This document shows, in pieces, positions 30,456 to 37,037 of a stretch of DNA of 38,119 nt. The stretch is taken from contig JBJXGF010000077.1 in NCBI GenBank assembly GCA_046153015.1, positions 1 to 38,119 of the forward strand, read 5' to 3'. The translations under genes and the position numbers were made by a program. The notes below the pieces were generated by a model. That model was not told the DNA's origin and did not search any database. It saw only the letters and a program-made list of their open reading frames with translations. Source of the stretch: JBJXGF01 sp046153015. GTDB taxonomy: Bacteria > Actinomycetota > Acidimicrobiia > Acidimicrobiales > CAIXPF01. Within the stretch, counting starts at the first letter, position 1, and each line of letters begins with the position of its first letter.

Positions 30456-31151
30456 TCAGCCGCCGGGGCCGAAGAAGCGGTCGAGGAGGTCGTCGAGCTC
30501 GGCGCCGAACCGGTCGCTGTCGAAGCCGCCGGGGAGCTTCGCCGCGCAGGCGGCGCGCGCGTCGCCCCGGCCTCGGTCGTCTTCCGAGCCGTTGGCCTGC
30601 TCCTCCAAGCAGCGGCGGTACTCCTCGAGGAGGGCCGGCGCCGACGGCAGGCTCTGGCCGAAGCGCCACACGCCGGCGCCGGGCATCAGGTGATCGCAGG
30701 CCCCCTGGGCCCGGGCGAGCTGGTCGGGGTCGAGCGTGACGCCGTTGACCACGATCGTGACCTTGCCGTTGGTGTTCTGCAGGGAGAACGAGAGGTTCCC
30801 GCCCACGTCGGGCGCATCGACGCCGTTGGCCTTCAGGCAGGCGAGGTAGTCGTTGACCGAGCTCATCGAGCCCGAGCGGCCGGGCTCGGTGGAGGAGGTG
30901 CTCGGCGTCGTCGACCCGGGCGGGGCGACTCGGGTCGACGGCGCCGAGCGGGGCTCGGGGTCGTCCTGCGCCTGCGAGCCGGCGGCGGGCGGGACGGCGC
31001 GGGGGACGGCAGTGGCGGCGGGGGACACGAGCTCACTGCCGCCGTCCCGGCCGATGCCGCCGGCGGCGGCGGCGCCGAGGCCGACCAATCCGAGCAGGCC
31101 GACCGACGCGGCGGCGGCCGCTGCAAGCTGAGGGGCGGTCGGTCGGCGCAT
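30456..31151 (-). CDS. exported or membrane-anchored protein with conserved cysteines, unknown function
   Basis: 231 aa from the ATG at 31151. A hydrophobic segment (QLAAAAAASVGLLGLVGLGAAAAGG) near the N-terminus is a signal or anchor. A Pro/Ser/Thr-rich linker of about 70 residues follows. The folded part starts at about 105: SSVNDYLACLKANGVDAPDVGGN, then NTNGKVTIVVNGVTLDPDQLARAQGACDHLMPG, and a C-terminal EEYRRCLEEQAN and ARAACAAKLPGGF. Four cysteines are spaced as for two disulfides outside the membrane. The LACLKANGV form recalls small secreted actinobacterial proteins with a CMRENGV motif. No ribosome site is clear, so an upstream start is possible. Confidence 0.65.
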   Translation of the reverse strand: MRRPTAPQLAAAAAASVGLLGLVGLGAAAAGGIGRDGGSELVSPAATAVPRAVPPAAGSQAQDDPEPRSAPSTRVAPPGSTTPSTSSTEPGRSGSMSSVNDYLACLKANGVDAPDVGGNLSFSLQNTNGKVTIVVNGVTLDPDQLARAQGACDHLMPGAGVWRFGQSLPSAPALLEEYRRCLEEQANGSEDDRGRGDARAACAAKLPGGFDSDRFGAELDDLLDRFFGPGG

Positions 31152-31237
31152 GGGCCACAGGTTGCCTTGACGGGGGTAAAGCGAGGCGAAAAGGCGGATC
31201 ACCGTCCGGCTCGGCCGGCGCCGCCAGACTGGCGGGC

Positions 31238-31837
31238 ATGGCCCCACCGCGCACCCGCCGCCGCTCGCTGCTCCGACGCGTGCTGGGCCGCCGCGGCCGC
31301 CGCCTCCGGGCGCGTCGAGCGGTGCTGGCGCTCGCGCTGGTGGCCGGCGCGGTGGCCGGGCGGCTGTTCGTGTGGCCGCCGGTGGACGAGCCCTCCCTCG
31401 CCGACGCGGTGGTGGTGCTCGGCGACGCGGCGCCGGTGGGCCTCGACCCGGCGGCGGCGCTCGTGGAGCGGCGGGCGGCGCCGGTGCTGGTGATCCCCAA
31501 CGGCGCCCACCCGTCCTGGCCGGAGGCGAACCGGCTGTGCGCGCTGCGCCGGCCCGGGCTGACCGTGCTCTGCCCGGCGGCCGGCAACGACACGCTGCGC
31601 GGTCAGGCTCGGCTCGTCGGCCTGCTCGCCGCCGAGCGCGGCTGGAACGACCTGGCCGTGGTCAGCGACCGGGATCGGCTGAGCCGGGTCCGCCTCGCGC
31701 TCGGGCGCTGCCTGACCGGCGAGCATCTCCAGGCCGTCGCCGCAGCGCCGGGTCCCGGCGTAGCGGAACGGCTGCGCCGGGCGCCGGGCAACGCGGCGGC
31801 GTACGCCGCGCTGCTCAGCGCTCAGCGCGACTGCTGA
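31238..31837 (+). CDS. DUF218/YdcF-like membrane-anchored protein
   Basis: 199 aa. A very basic N-terminus (RTRRRSLLRRVLGRRGRRLRARR) precedes a single membrane helix (AVLALALVAGAVAGRLFVW). The remainder looks like a short DUF218 (SanA/YdcF) domain: EPSLADAVVVLGD as the first strand, ALVERRAAPVLVIPNG as the second, TLRGQARLVGLLAAERGW and LAVVSDRDRLSRVRLALGRC. Members are linked to envelope maintenance, with no defined reaction. The usual DUF218 acidic and histidine marks are weak here, so the call is moderate. The ATG follows a CAGACT box by 7 nt. The last 16 bp overlap the convergent enoyl-CoA hydratase gene. Confidence 0.6.
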   Translation: MAPPRTRRRSLLRRVLGRRGRRLRARRAVLALALVAGAVAGRLFVWPPVDEPSLADAVVVLGDAAPVGLDPAAALVERRAAPVLVIPNGAHPSWPEANRLCALRRPGLTVLCPAAGNDTLRGQARLVGLLAAERGWNDLAVVSDRDRLSRVRLALGRCLTGEHLQAVAAAPGPGVAERLRRAPGNAAAYAALLSAQRDC

Positions 31838-32598
31838 CGGGCCCGCTCCTGGGCGCCCTGGGTGCGCTCGGCCACCTCGCCGCGGCGCATGCCCTTGCCG
31901 TACTCCCGGGCGAGCTGGCGCTCCAGCTCCAACCCCTCGCCGAGGGCGAGCTCGAAGCCCTGGTCGATCATCGCCTTGGCCGCCCGCACGGCGCGCCGCT
32001 CACCGCCGGCCATGTCGGCGGCGAGCGCCAGGGCGGTGGGCAGCAGCTCGGCCGGCGCCACGACGCGGTTCACGATCCCCCACCGCTCGGCCTGGTCGGC
32101 GGTGACGAAGTTGCCGGTGAGCGAGATCTCCTTGGCCCGAGCCGGCCCGACCAGGCGGGGCAGCCGCTGGCTCATGCCCCACGCCGGCACGAGGCCGAGC
32201 CGGGTGTGGGTGTCGGCGAAGCGGGCCTCGCTCGACGCGATCATCAGGTCGCAGGCCAGCGCCACCTCGAACCCGCCGGTCACGCACACGCCGTTGACCG
32301 CGGCGATCACCGGCGCCGGGCAGCGGCGCAGCGCCCCGACCAGGTCGTCGCCGCCTTTGCGGGCCGGCCGCGGCGCGTCGCGGCCGGCGGCGATCTCCTT
32401 CAGGTCGACGCCCGCCGAGAAGGCCCGGCCGGCCCCGGTGAGCACGACCGCGCCCACCGCGTCGTCGGCGGCGAGCGCCTCGAGGGCGTCGACCGCTTCG
32501 CTGCGCAGGGCGACCGAGAGCGCGTTGAGCGCATCCGGCCGGTTCATCGTCAACAGCACCACGCCGCCGTCGCGGCGTTCGACCTCGACCAAGCTCAC
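31822..32598 (-). CDS. enoyl-CoA hydratase/isomerase (crotonase) family protein
   Basis: 258 aa, the standard crotonase length. Marks are VVLLTMNRPDALNALS, the oxyanion-hole segments GAGRAFSAGVDLKE and NGVCVTGGFEVALACDLMIAS, then FADTHTRLGLVPAWGMSQRLPRLVG and a C-terminal helix that packs in the trimer. It would hydrate or isomerise enoyl-CoA in fatty-acid or related acid breakdown. GTG at 32598 is chosen because AGGGGGCAA lies just upstream and the protein then starts at the usual place. The region after the oxyanion hole has W-G-M instead of the more common GGTQ, so the exact reaction is open. It overlaps the convergent DUF218-like gene by 16 bp. Confidence 0.92.
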   Translation of the reverse strand: MSLVEVERRDGGVVLLTMNRPDALNALSVALRSEAVDALEALAADDAVGAVVLTGAGRAFSAGVDLKEIAAGRDAPRPARKGGDDLVGALRRCPAPVIAAVNGVCVTGGFEVALACDLMIASSEARFADTHTRLGLVPAWGMSQRLPRLVGPARAKEISLTGNFVTADQAERWGIVNRVVAPAELLPTALALAADMAGGERRAVRAAKAMIDQGFELALGEGLELERQLAREYGKGMRRGEVAERTQGAQERARQQSR

Positions 32599-32723
32599 TG
32601 GTTGCCCCCTTCGCCGGTGGACCGCCAGCATGGCGCCGCCGACCCGGCCCGACGAAGGTCAGCGGCGCTCAGGCGCGCAGCGGCCCCGCACCACCCGCGC
32701 CCCCTACCAACCCCCGACAGGCA

Positions 32724-32763
32724 GGGGGGTGTCCCCGATTGAGCGCATCAGGGCTCGTCGTAC
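32724..32763 (+). promoter_or_regulatory. conserved bipartite promoter element of paralogue E
   Basis: GGGGGGTGTCCCC has GTCCCC at 32731-32736. Exactly 22 nt follow, then CGTAC (32759-32763). There are 62 nt between this box and the ATG, the same distance as in paralogue C. Confidence 0.8.
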
Positions 32764-32825
32764 CGTGCTCCTCACCAAAGGGAACGCAGCAACGAACGCA
32801 GCGAGCACACAGGAGCACGAGCATC

Positions 32826-33584
32826 ATGGCGAAGCAGTTCGGCGAAGACTTCATCTCCAACCTCAAGGCCCACGACGACATCCGCATCGACCTCGACACC
32901 GACTCGGTCCTGGCGGCCGACCGCGGCGTCGCCGCCGGCGAAGACATCGAGGACAGCGCGGTCAACACCGGCAACTTCGCCGGGATCCAGAACGGCTCCG
33001 GCCACGTGGACGCCCGCGACGCCATCATCGGCGACGACAACGTCCGCCTGGACGCCAACGGCTCGGGCGCCGTGGCCCTCGGCGGCAACGCCCTCAACGT
33101 CGACGCCTACAACGCCAACCTCGGCTCGGGCGACCTCACCAACGTCGAGTCCTACGGCGGCGGCCAGACCGTGGTCGGCGACGGCAACGAGACCACCGGC
33201 GACGTGGACGTGCATGCCCACGACGTGTCGGGCAACTTCAACCTGGCCGTCGGCGACGGCAACGCCCAGCTGGCCGACCAGCACAACTTCTCGCTGATCG
33301 ACCTCTCGCAGGAGGACAACAGCGTCCGCGAGCTCAACGTCGACGCCTCGAACCGCTCGGTGTTCACCGACGAGAGCGACAACAGCGTGGACATCGACTC
33401 CCGCTTCGACCTCGACGCCTCCGACAACTCGGTGCGCTCCTTCGAGGACAACAGCCGGCTCGAGGACAACAGCGTGTTCGAGGACAACGACTCCTTCGAG
33501 GCCCGCCTGACCCAGACCGACATCAACAGCCGGGTGGACCTCGACGACAGCGACGACAACAACCTGGACGTGCTCGACGCCTGA
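32826..33584 (+). CDS. Asp/Asn-rich repeat protein, paralogue E (252 aa, unknown function)
   Basis: 252 aa. Its leader and first 145 codons are almost the same as those of paralogue C, even at third positions. From about GDGNAQLADQHN on it follows paralogue B, with the last 60 residues (SDNSVRSFEDNSRLEDNSV through DDSDDNNLDVLDA) close to identical to B. It is thus a mosaic of two relatives. It is acidic, free of cysteine, and has no signal peptide or membrane span. The ATG at 32826 has AGGAGCACGAGC upstream. It is the only family member on the plus strand and sits about 10 kb from C in inverted orientation. It has its own terminator. Confidence 0.9.
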   Translation: MAKQFGEDFISNLKAHDDIRIDLDTDSVLAADRGVAAGEDIEDSAVNTGNFAGIQNGSGHVDARDAIIGDDNVRLDANGSGAVALGGNALNVDAYNANLGSGDLTNVESYGGGQTVVGDGNETTGDVDVHAHDVSGNFNLAVGDGNAQLADQHNFSLIDLSQEDNSVRELNVDASNRSVFTDESDNSVDIDSRFDLDASDNSVRSFEDNSRLEDNSVFEDNDSFEARLTQTDINSRVDLDDSDDNNLDVLDA

Positions 33585-33610
33585 GCCCGACCGCAACTCC
33601 CCCGCCTGCT

Positions 33611-33639
33611 GGCGCCCTGGCCGATCCGGCCGGGGCGCC
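33611..33639. terminator. terminator of paralogue E
   Basis: A 13-bp stem with one T-G wobble, GGCGCCCTGGCCG/CGGCCGGGGCGCC (33611-33623, 33627-33639), closes the 3-nt loop ATC. It lies 26 nt beyond the stop and also faces the convergent HisI-like gene. Confidence 0.75.
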
Positions 33640-33646
33640 GGCGCGT

Positions 33647-34051
33647 TCACACTGCGCTGAGCGTGTGCTCGTCGACCACCCGGCGGTAGTAGCAGCCGGC
33701 CCGCGCCACGCCGTCGGCGCCCTTGGTGTGGCAGGCGCCGGCGCCTTGCCGGCGGACCCGGTACAGCAGCGAGTTCTGCTCGCAGTTCACCCGCATCTCC
33801 ACCAGCGCCAGCGTGTCGCCCGAGGTGGCGCCCTTGTGCCAGAGCTCGTCGCGCGAGGTGGACCACAGCACGGCGCTGCGTCGCGCCAGGCTCTCGCGCA
33901 CCGCGAGCTCGTTGGCGTAGCCGACGAAGAGGACCTCGCCGGTGTCGATCTCCTGGAGCACGACCGGCACCACCTGCTGACCGGCCCGGCCGATCTTGGC
34001 GAGCTTGTCGAAGTCGAGCTGGAGCGCGAGGCTTTCTTCGAGGTCGTTCAC
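33647..34051 (-). CDS. phosphoribosyl-AMP cyclohydrolase (HisI) family protein
   Basis: 134 aa. HisI opens the ring of phosphoribosyl-AMP in histidine synthesis. Family marks are TGEVLFVGYANELAV, SAVLWSTSRDELWHKGATSGDT, CEQNSLLYRV and GACHTKG, with zinc-type cysteines C90, C107 and perhaps C120. In the classical enzyme the magnesium site is DCDxD; here it reads NCEQN (89-93), so two or three acidic ligands are changed. This may be a HisI-like subfamily with another role. No other his gene is nearby. GTG at 34051 is 6 nt from TACCGT (plus 34058-34063). Confidence 0.82.
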   Translation of the reverse strand: MNDLEESLALQLDFDKLAKIGRAGQQVVPVVLQEIDTGEVLFVGYANELAVRESLARRSAVLWSTSRDELWHKGATSGDTLALVEMRVNCEQNSLLYRVRRQGAGACHTKGADGVARAGCYYRRVVDEHTLSAV

Positions 34052-34094
34052 GCCGCCACGGTAGCGGCGGCCCTGCCGCGGGCTGCGGCCGCGC

Positions 34095-34544
34095 CTACTT
34101 GAGCGCGTACACCTCGTAGGTGGGGCCGCCGGCGCCGATCGTGCCCACGCCGACGGCTTGGACGTTGTTGAGCCAGGCGTACTTGCCGGGGCCGGCCTCG
34201 AAGTAGGGCGCCGTGCGGGCGGCGCCGTCTTTCACGATGCCGCCGTAGTACATGTAGATCGTCTCGCCGTCGTCGGTGAGCAGCACGAGCCGCACGTCGA
34301 GGCGGAAGGTCTTGTCGTCCCGGATCGTCACCCAGTCGCCGCCGGTGACCGGCGCGATCGTGCCGCGCAGCTGGAGCCCTTCGAACTCGCCGCCGCTCAC
34401 CGCGGCGATGAACCGGCGCCCGGCCGGGCCGCCCCGCACCTGGTAGGCGTCGGTGGTGTCGGCCGTGATGCGCAGGGTGAACAGGTGCTCGACGGGCAGC
34501 ACCGTATCGGCTGGGGCGGTGTTCGACGCGACGGTGTCGGGCAT
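34095..34544 (-). CDS. DUF3237 family protein
   Basis: 149 aa. DUF3237 marks are LPVEHLFTLRI, GRRFIAAVSGGEFEGLQLRGTIAPVTGGDW, RLDVRLVLLTDDGETIYMYYGGIV and FEAGPGKYAWLNNVQAVGVG. It forms a small beta-barrel of unknown activity, often near degradation genes. The ATG at 34544 has TACGTT 7 nt upstream (plus 34552-34557), so it may be transcribed separately although it lies only 29 bp after the MFS gene. The HisI-like gene follows after 43 bp on the same strand. Confidence 0.88.
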   Translation of the reverse strand: MPDTVASNTAPADTVLPVEHLFTLRITADTTDAYQVRGGPAGRRFIAAVSGGEFEGLQLRGTIAPVTGGDWVTIRDDKTFRLDVRLVLLTDDGETIYMYYGGIVKDGAARTAPYFEAGPGKYAWLNNVQAVGVGTIGAGGPTYEVYALK

Positions 34545-34573
34545 GGCGGCCAACGTAGCCGCGCCGGACGCGC

Positions 34574-36010
34574 TCAGGCGGCGGCGGGCGGCTGGTCGGC
34601 GTTGCGGGGGTAGAACACCTGCACCATGGCCGCGCCCAGCAGCGCCACCACTGCGAACACGAGGAACACGCGGGTGAAATTGGCCAGCGGGATCGCCGTG
34701 CGCTCGCCGAGCAGCATCACCGCCAGGGCGGTGCCGAGGCCCCCGGCGAGGGCGCGGATCGTCTGGAACGCGGCGTTCACCTGGCCGAAGGTGTCGGCGG
34801 GCACGCCCCGCAGCGCCGCCGCGTTGAGCGGTGAGAAGGTGAGCCCGAACCCGGCCGAGAACAACAGCAGGCTGGGCAGCAGATCGGTGAGGTAGTTGGG
34901 TTCGGCGCCCACGCGCCACACGGCCCACGCCGTGGCCGCCGCCGGGAGCAGGCAGCCCACCGTGACCGGCCCCTTCGGGCCCTTCCGGTCGGTGACCCGG
35001 CCCGAGTAGAGGGACCAGAACGCCGAGTTGATCGGGGCCGGGGTGATGGCCAGGCCCGCCTGCACGATCGAATAGCCCCAGATCTGCTGCAGGAACAGCG
35101 GCCACACGAGCCAGGTGGACAGGCCCACCATCGAGAGGAACACGTTGCCGAGGTTGGCCGCCCACACCGGCCGCAGCGCGAACAGGCGCAGATCCAGCAG
35201 CGGCTGCGGATGGCGCAGCGAGCGGCGTACGAACACCGGGGCCAGCACGGCGGCGCCGGCGAACGCGGTGAGGATGCCGGGGCTCGTCCAGCCCCACGAG
35301 CGGCCCTGCACGATGGCCAACGCCAGCAGCCCGACCGCGGCCGTGCCCATCGGCACGCCCACGTAGTCGAGCGCGCCCTGACCGGGGGCGCCCTTCGCCT
35401 CGCGCAGCAGCCGGGGCCCGGCTACCAGCACCGCCAGCGCGATCGGCATGCCGAGCAGGTACACGGCCCGCCAGTGCCAGTAGTTGACCACGAAGGCCGA
35501 GATCGACGGGGCGGAGGCGGCGCCGACCGAGTTGCAGGCCGTCCAGGCCGACACCACCAGCGCCTTGCGCCCGGCGGGGAACATCGGCAGGGCCAGGGCC
35601 AGCGACGACGGGGTGATCATGGCGGCGCCCACGCCCTGACCGAGCCGCCCGAGCACGAACACCAACGCCGTGGGAGAGGCGGCAGTGGCCGCCGAGGCGG
35701 CGGCGAGCACCGCGGTGCCGGTGAGAAACACCCGCCGGCGGCCGAGGCGGTCGGCCAGCCGGCCGGCGATCAGCATGAACGTGGCCAGGGCGATGCTGTA
35801 GCCCGACAAGGCCCACGACAAGGTCGCCCGGCTCACGCCGTCGAAGGTCTCCTGGATGGCGGCGAACGCCAAGTTGGTGCCGGTGAGGTTGAAGCTGACG
35901 ATCACCATCGAGCCAGCCGACAGGAACAGCACCAGCCAGGCCTGCGGCGAAACCCGCTCGAGCGAACCCGGCTGCGGCGCCGCCCGGGCGGCCGAATTTC
36001 GTGTCGCCAC
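34574..36010 (-). CDS. MFS transporter, DHA2 (14-helix) type
   Basis: 478 aa with about 14 hydrophobic helices. Typical MFS motif A is LIAGRLADRLGRRRVFLTG after helix 2, and motif C-like glycines occur in helix 5. TLSWALSGYSIALATFM in helix 2 is typical of the DHA2 multidrug exporter branch. It is likely a proton-coupled exporter of drugs or other hydrophobic compounds in the cytoplasmic membrane. GTG at 36010 has GAGGAGAA 4-5 nt upstream and is favoured over earlier in-frame starts. The DUF3237 gene lies 29 bp downstream. No regulator is adjacent. The substrate cannot be read from sequence. Confidence 0.9.
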   Translation of the reverse strand: MATRNSAARAAPQPGSLERVSPQAWLVLFLSAGSMVIVSFNLTGTNLAFAAIQETFDGVSRATLSWALSGYSIALATFMLIAGRLADRLGRRRVFLTGTAVLAAASAATAASPTALVFVLGRLGQGVGAAMITPSSLALALPMFPAGRKALVVSAWTACNSVGAASAPSISAFVVNYWHWRAVYLLGMPIALAVLVAGPRLLREAKGAPGQGALDYVGVPMGTAAVGLLALAIVQGRSWGWTSPGILTAFAGAAVLAPVFVRRSLRHPQPLLDLRLFALRPVWAANLGNVFLSMVGLSTWLVWPLFLQQIWGYSIVQAGLAITPAPINSAFWSLYSGRVTDRKGPKGPVTVGCLLPAAATAWAVWRVGAEPNYLTDLLPSLLLFSAGFGLTFSPLNAAALRGVPADTFGQVNAAFQTIRALAGGLGTALAVMLLGERTAIPLANFTRVFLVFAVVALLGAAMVQVFYPRNADQPPAAA

Positions 36011-36130
36011 CGGTTCTCCTCGCTCGGGCGCCGCTCGGAGGGTACCGAGGCGAGCGCCCGAGCCCGCGATCGGGTCGCTGTGCCATCGGGCACGCACCCG
36101 ACCGCCGGGGCCGGGACCGGGCGCGCTCGG

Positions 36131-36475
36131 TTAGGCGGCGAGGCGCCGCGTGGCGACGGCGGGGGCGGCCTCGGCCGGCGCGGCGTGGGCCGCCTCCTCG
36201 CGGATCAGGTGCAGCGACGAGGCGATGACCCCGCCGAAGAACCCGCCGGTCCACACGGCCACGTACAGGGCCACGCCCCAGGAGAACTCCCACCCGAAGG
36301 CGGCGGCGCCGAGCCGCGTGCCGACCAGCATCACCGCGGCCATGCCCACCACGCCGAGCACGATGCCGGTCAGCGCGGCGCGCACGAAGCTCCGCTCGTC
36401 TGCGGTGGTGACGCCGTTGTCGCCGTCGGACGCAACGTGGGGGTGGGCGTGGGTGTCGGGCGTGGTGGTCTGCAT
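36131..36475 (-). CDS. small two-helix membrane protein
   Basis: 114 aa from the ATG at 36475, with GAGGAG 6 nt upstream. The N-terminus is soluble and polar with His/Asp residues (TPDTHAHPHVASDGDNG). Two membrane helices follow: VRAALTGIVLGVVGMAAVMLVG and WGVALYVAVWTGGFFGGVIASSLHLI. An Ala/Glu-rich tail ends in ATRRLAA. I do not recognise the family. The GFFGGVIA part resembles glycine-rich helix-packing motifs. It is divergent from the SnoaL-like gene over a 171-bp spacer that holds the promoters; nothing else is seen there. Confidence 0.7.
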   Translation of the reverse strand: MQTTTPDTHAHPHVASDGDNGVTTADERSFVRAALTGIVLGVVGMAAVMLVGTRLGAAAFGWEFSWGVALYVAVWTGGFFGGVIASSLHLIREEAAHAAPAEAAPAVATRRLAA

Positions 36476-36646
36476 CGCGGGCTCCTCGGTCGCGAACGTC
36501 AGCGCATACGAAACCGACTGCGGCCTCGCGCCGGCAGGGTCGAAGGTCCCGATGTCCGCCGCGCCGGCCGCGCCGATCGGCATCCCCCCGATGGTGCAGT
36601 CGAGGTCCTCATCGAGCGGTTCGACCAGGGGATCCACACTGCTCTC

Positions 36647-37027
36647 GTGGAACACGACCCGTCCCGCCGGCCGCGCGAAACCGTCGAGCTCTACACCCAC
36701 CTCCTGTATCACGAGGGCCGTCTCGAGGCGCTCGACGCGCTCGTGTCGGAGCCGCTCCTGCGGCGCGATCCCGGCGGGCTGGTGGTGCTGTTCCGCGAGG
36801 ACAACCGGCGCCGGATCGAGGCCGTGCACGCCCGCTTCGCCGGCGTGAAGTTCCACAACCTGCTCACGTTGGTGGACGGCGAGTATGTGACCGCCGTGTA
36901 CAACGCCTGGCTCACCGGACGCGACGGGCTCACCCAGACCCTCTCGGGCGTCGACGTGTTCCGGGTGGTCGACGGCCTCATCGTCGAGGTGTGGGGCTCC
37001 GAGACGAGCGAGGAGCTGTGGGGGTAG
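36647..37027 (+). CDS. SnoaL-like/NTF2-fold protein
   Basis: 126 aa. The helix start ETVELYTHLLYHEGRLEALDALVSEPLLRRDP, then a beta sheet with VKFHNLLTLVDGEYVTAVYNAWLTGRD and SGVDVFRVVDGLIVEVWGSE, is the pattern of SnoaL-like NTF2 domains. Members include polyketide cyclases, ester cyclases and small binding proteins. The enzyme role cannot be told. GTG at 36647 is the only good start close to the conserved helix; no ribosome site is clear. The MFS gene begins 10 bp after its stop. Confidence 0.78.
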   Translation: MEHDPSRRPRETVELYTHLLYHEGRLEALDALVSEPLLRRDPGGLVVLFREDNRRRIEAVHARFAGVKFHNLLTLVDGEYVTAVYNAWLTGRDGLTQTLSGVDVFRVVDGLIVEVWGSETSEELWG

Positions 37028-37037
37028 CGTCTCGCCG

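Noticed and set aside
19917..33584. Possible prophage or integrated element carrying the repeat proteins
   Set aside because: No integrase, capsid, terminase or attachment site was seen, and metabolic genes with the same base use are interleaved.
31862..34102. Long plus-strand open frame from the crotonase region through paralogue E
   Set aside because: It is out of frame with paralogue E and antisense to the crotonase; the product is low-complexity Arg/Gly/His.
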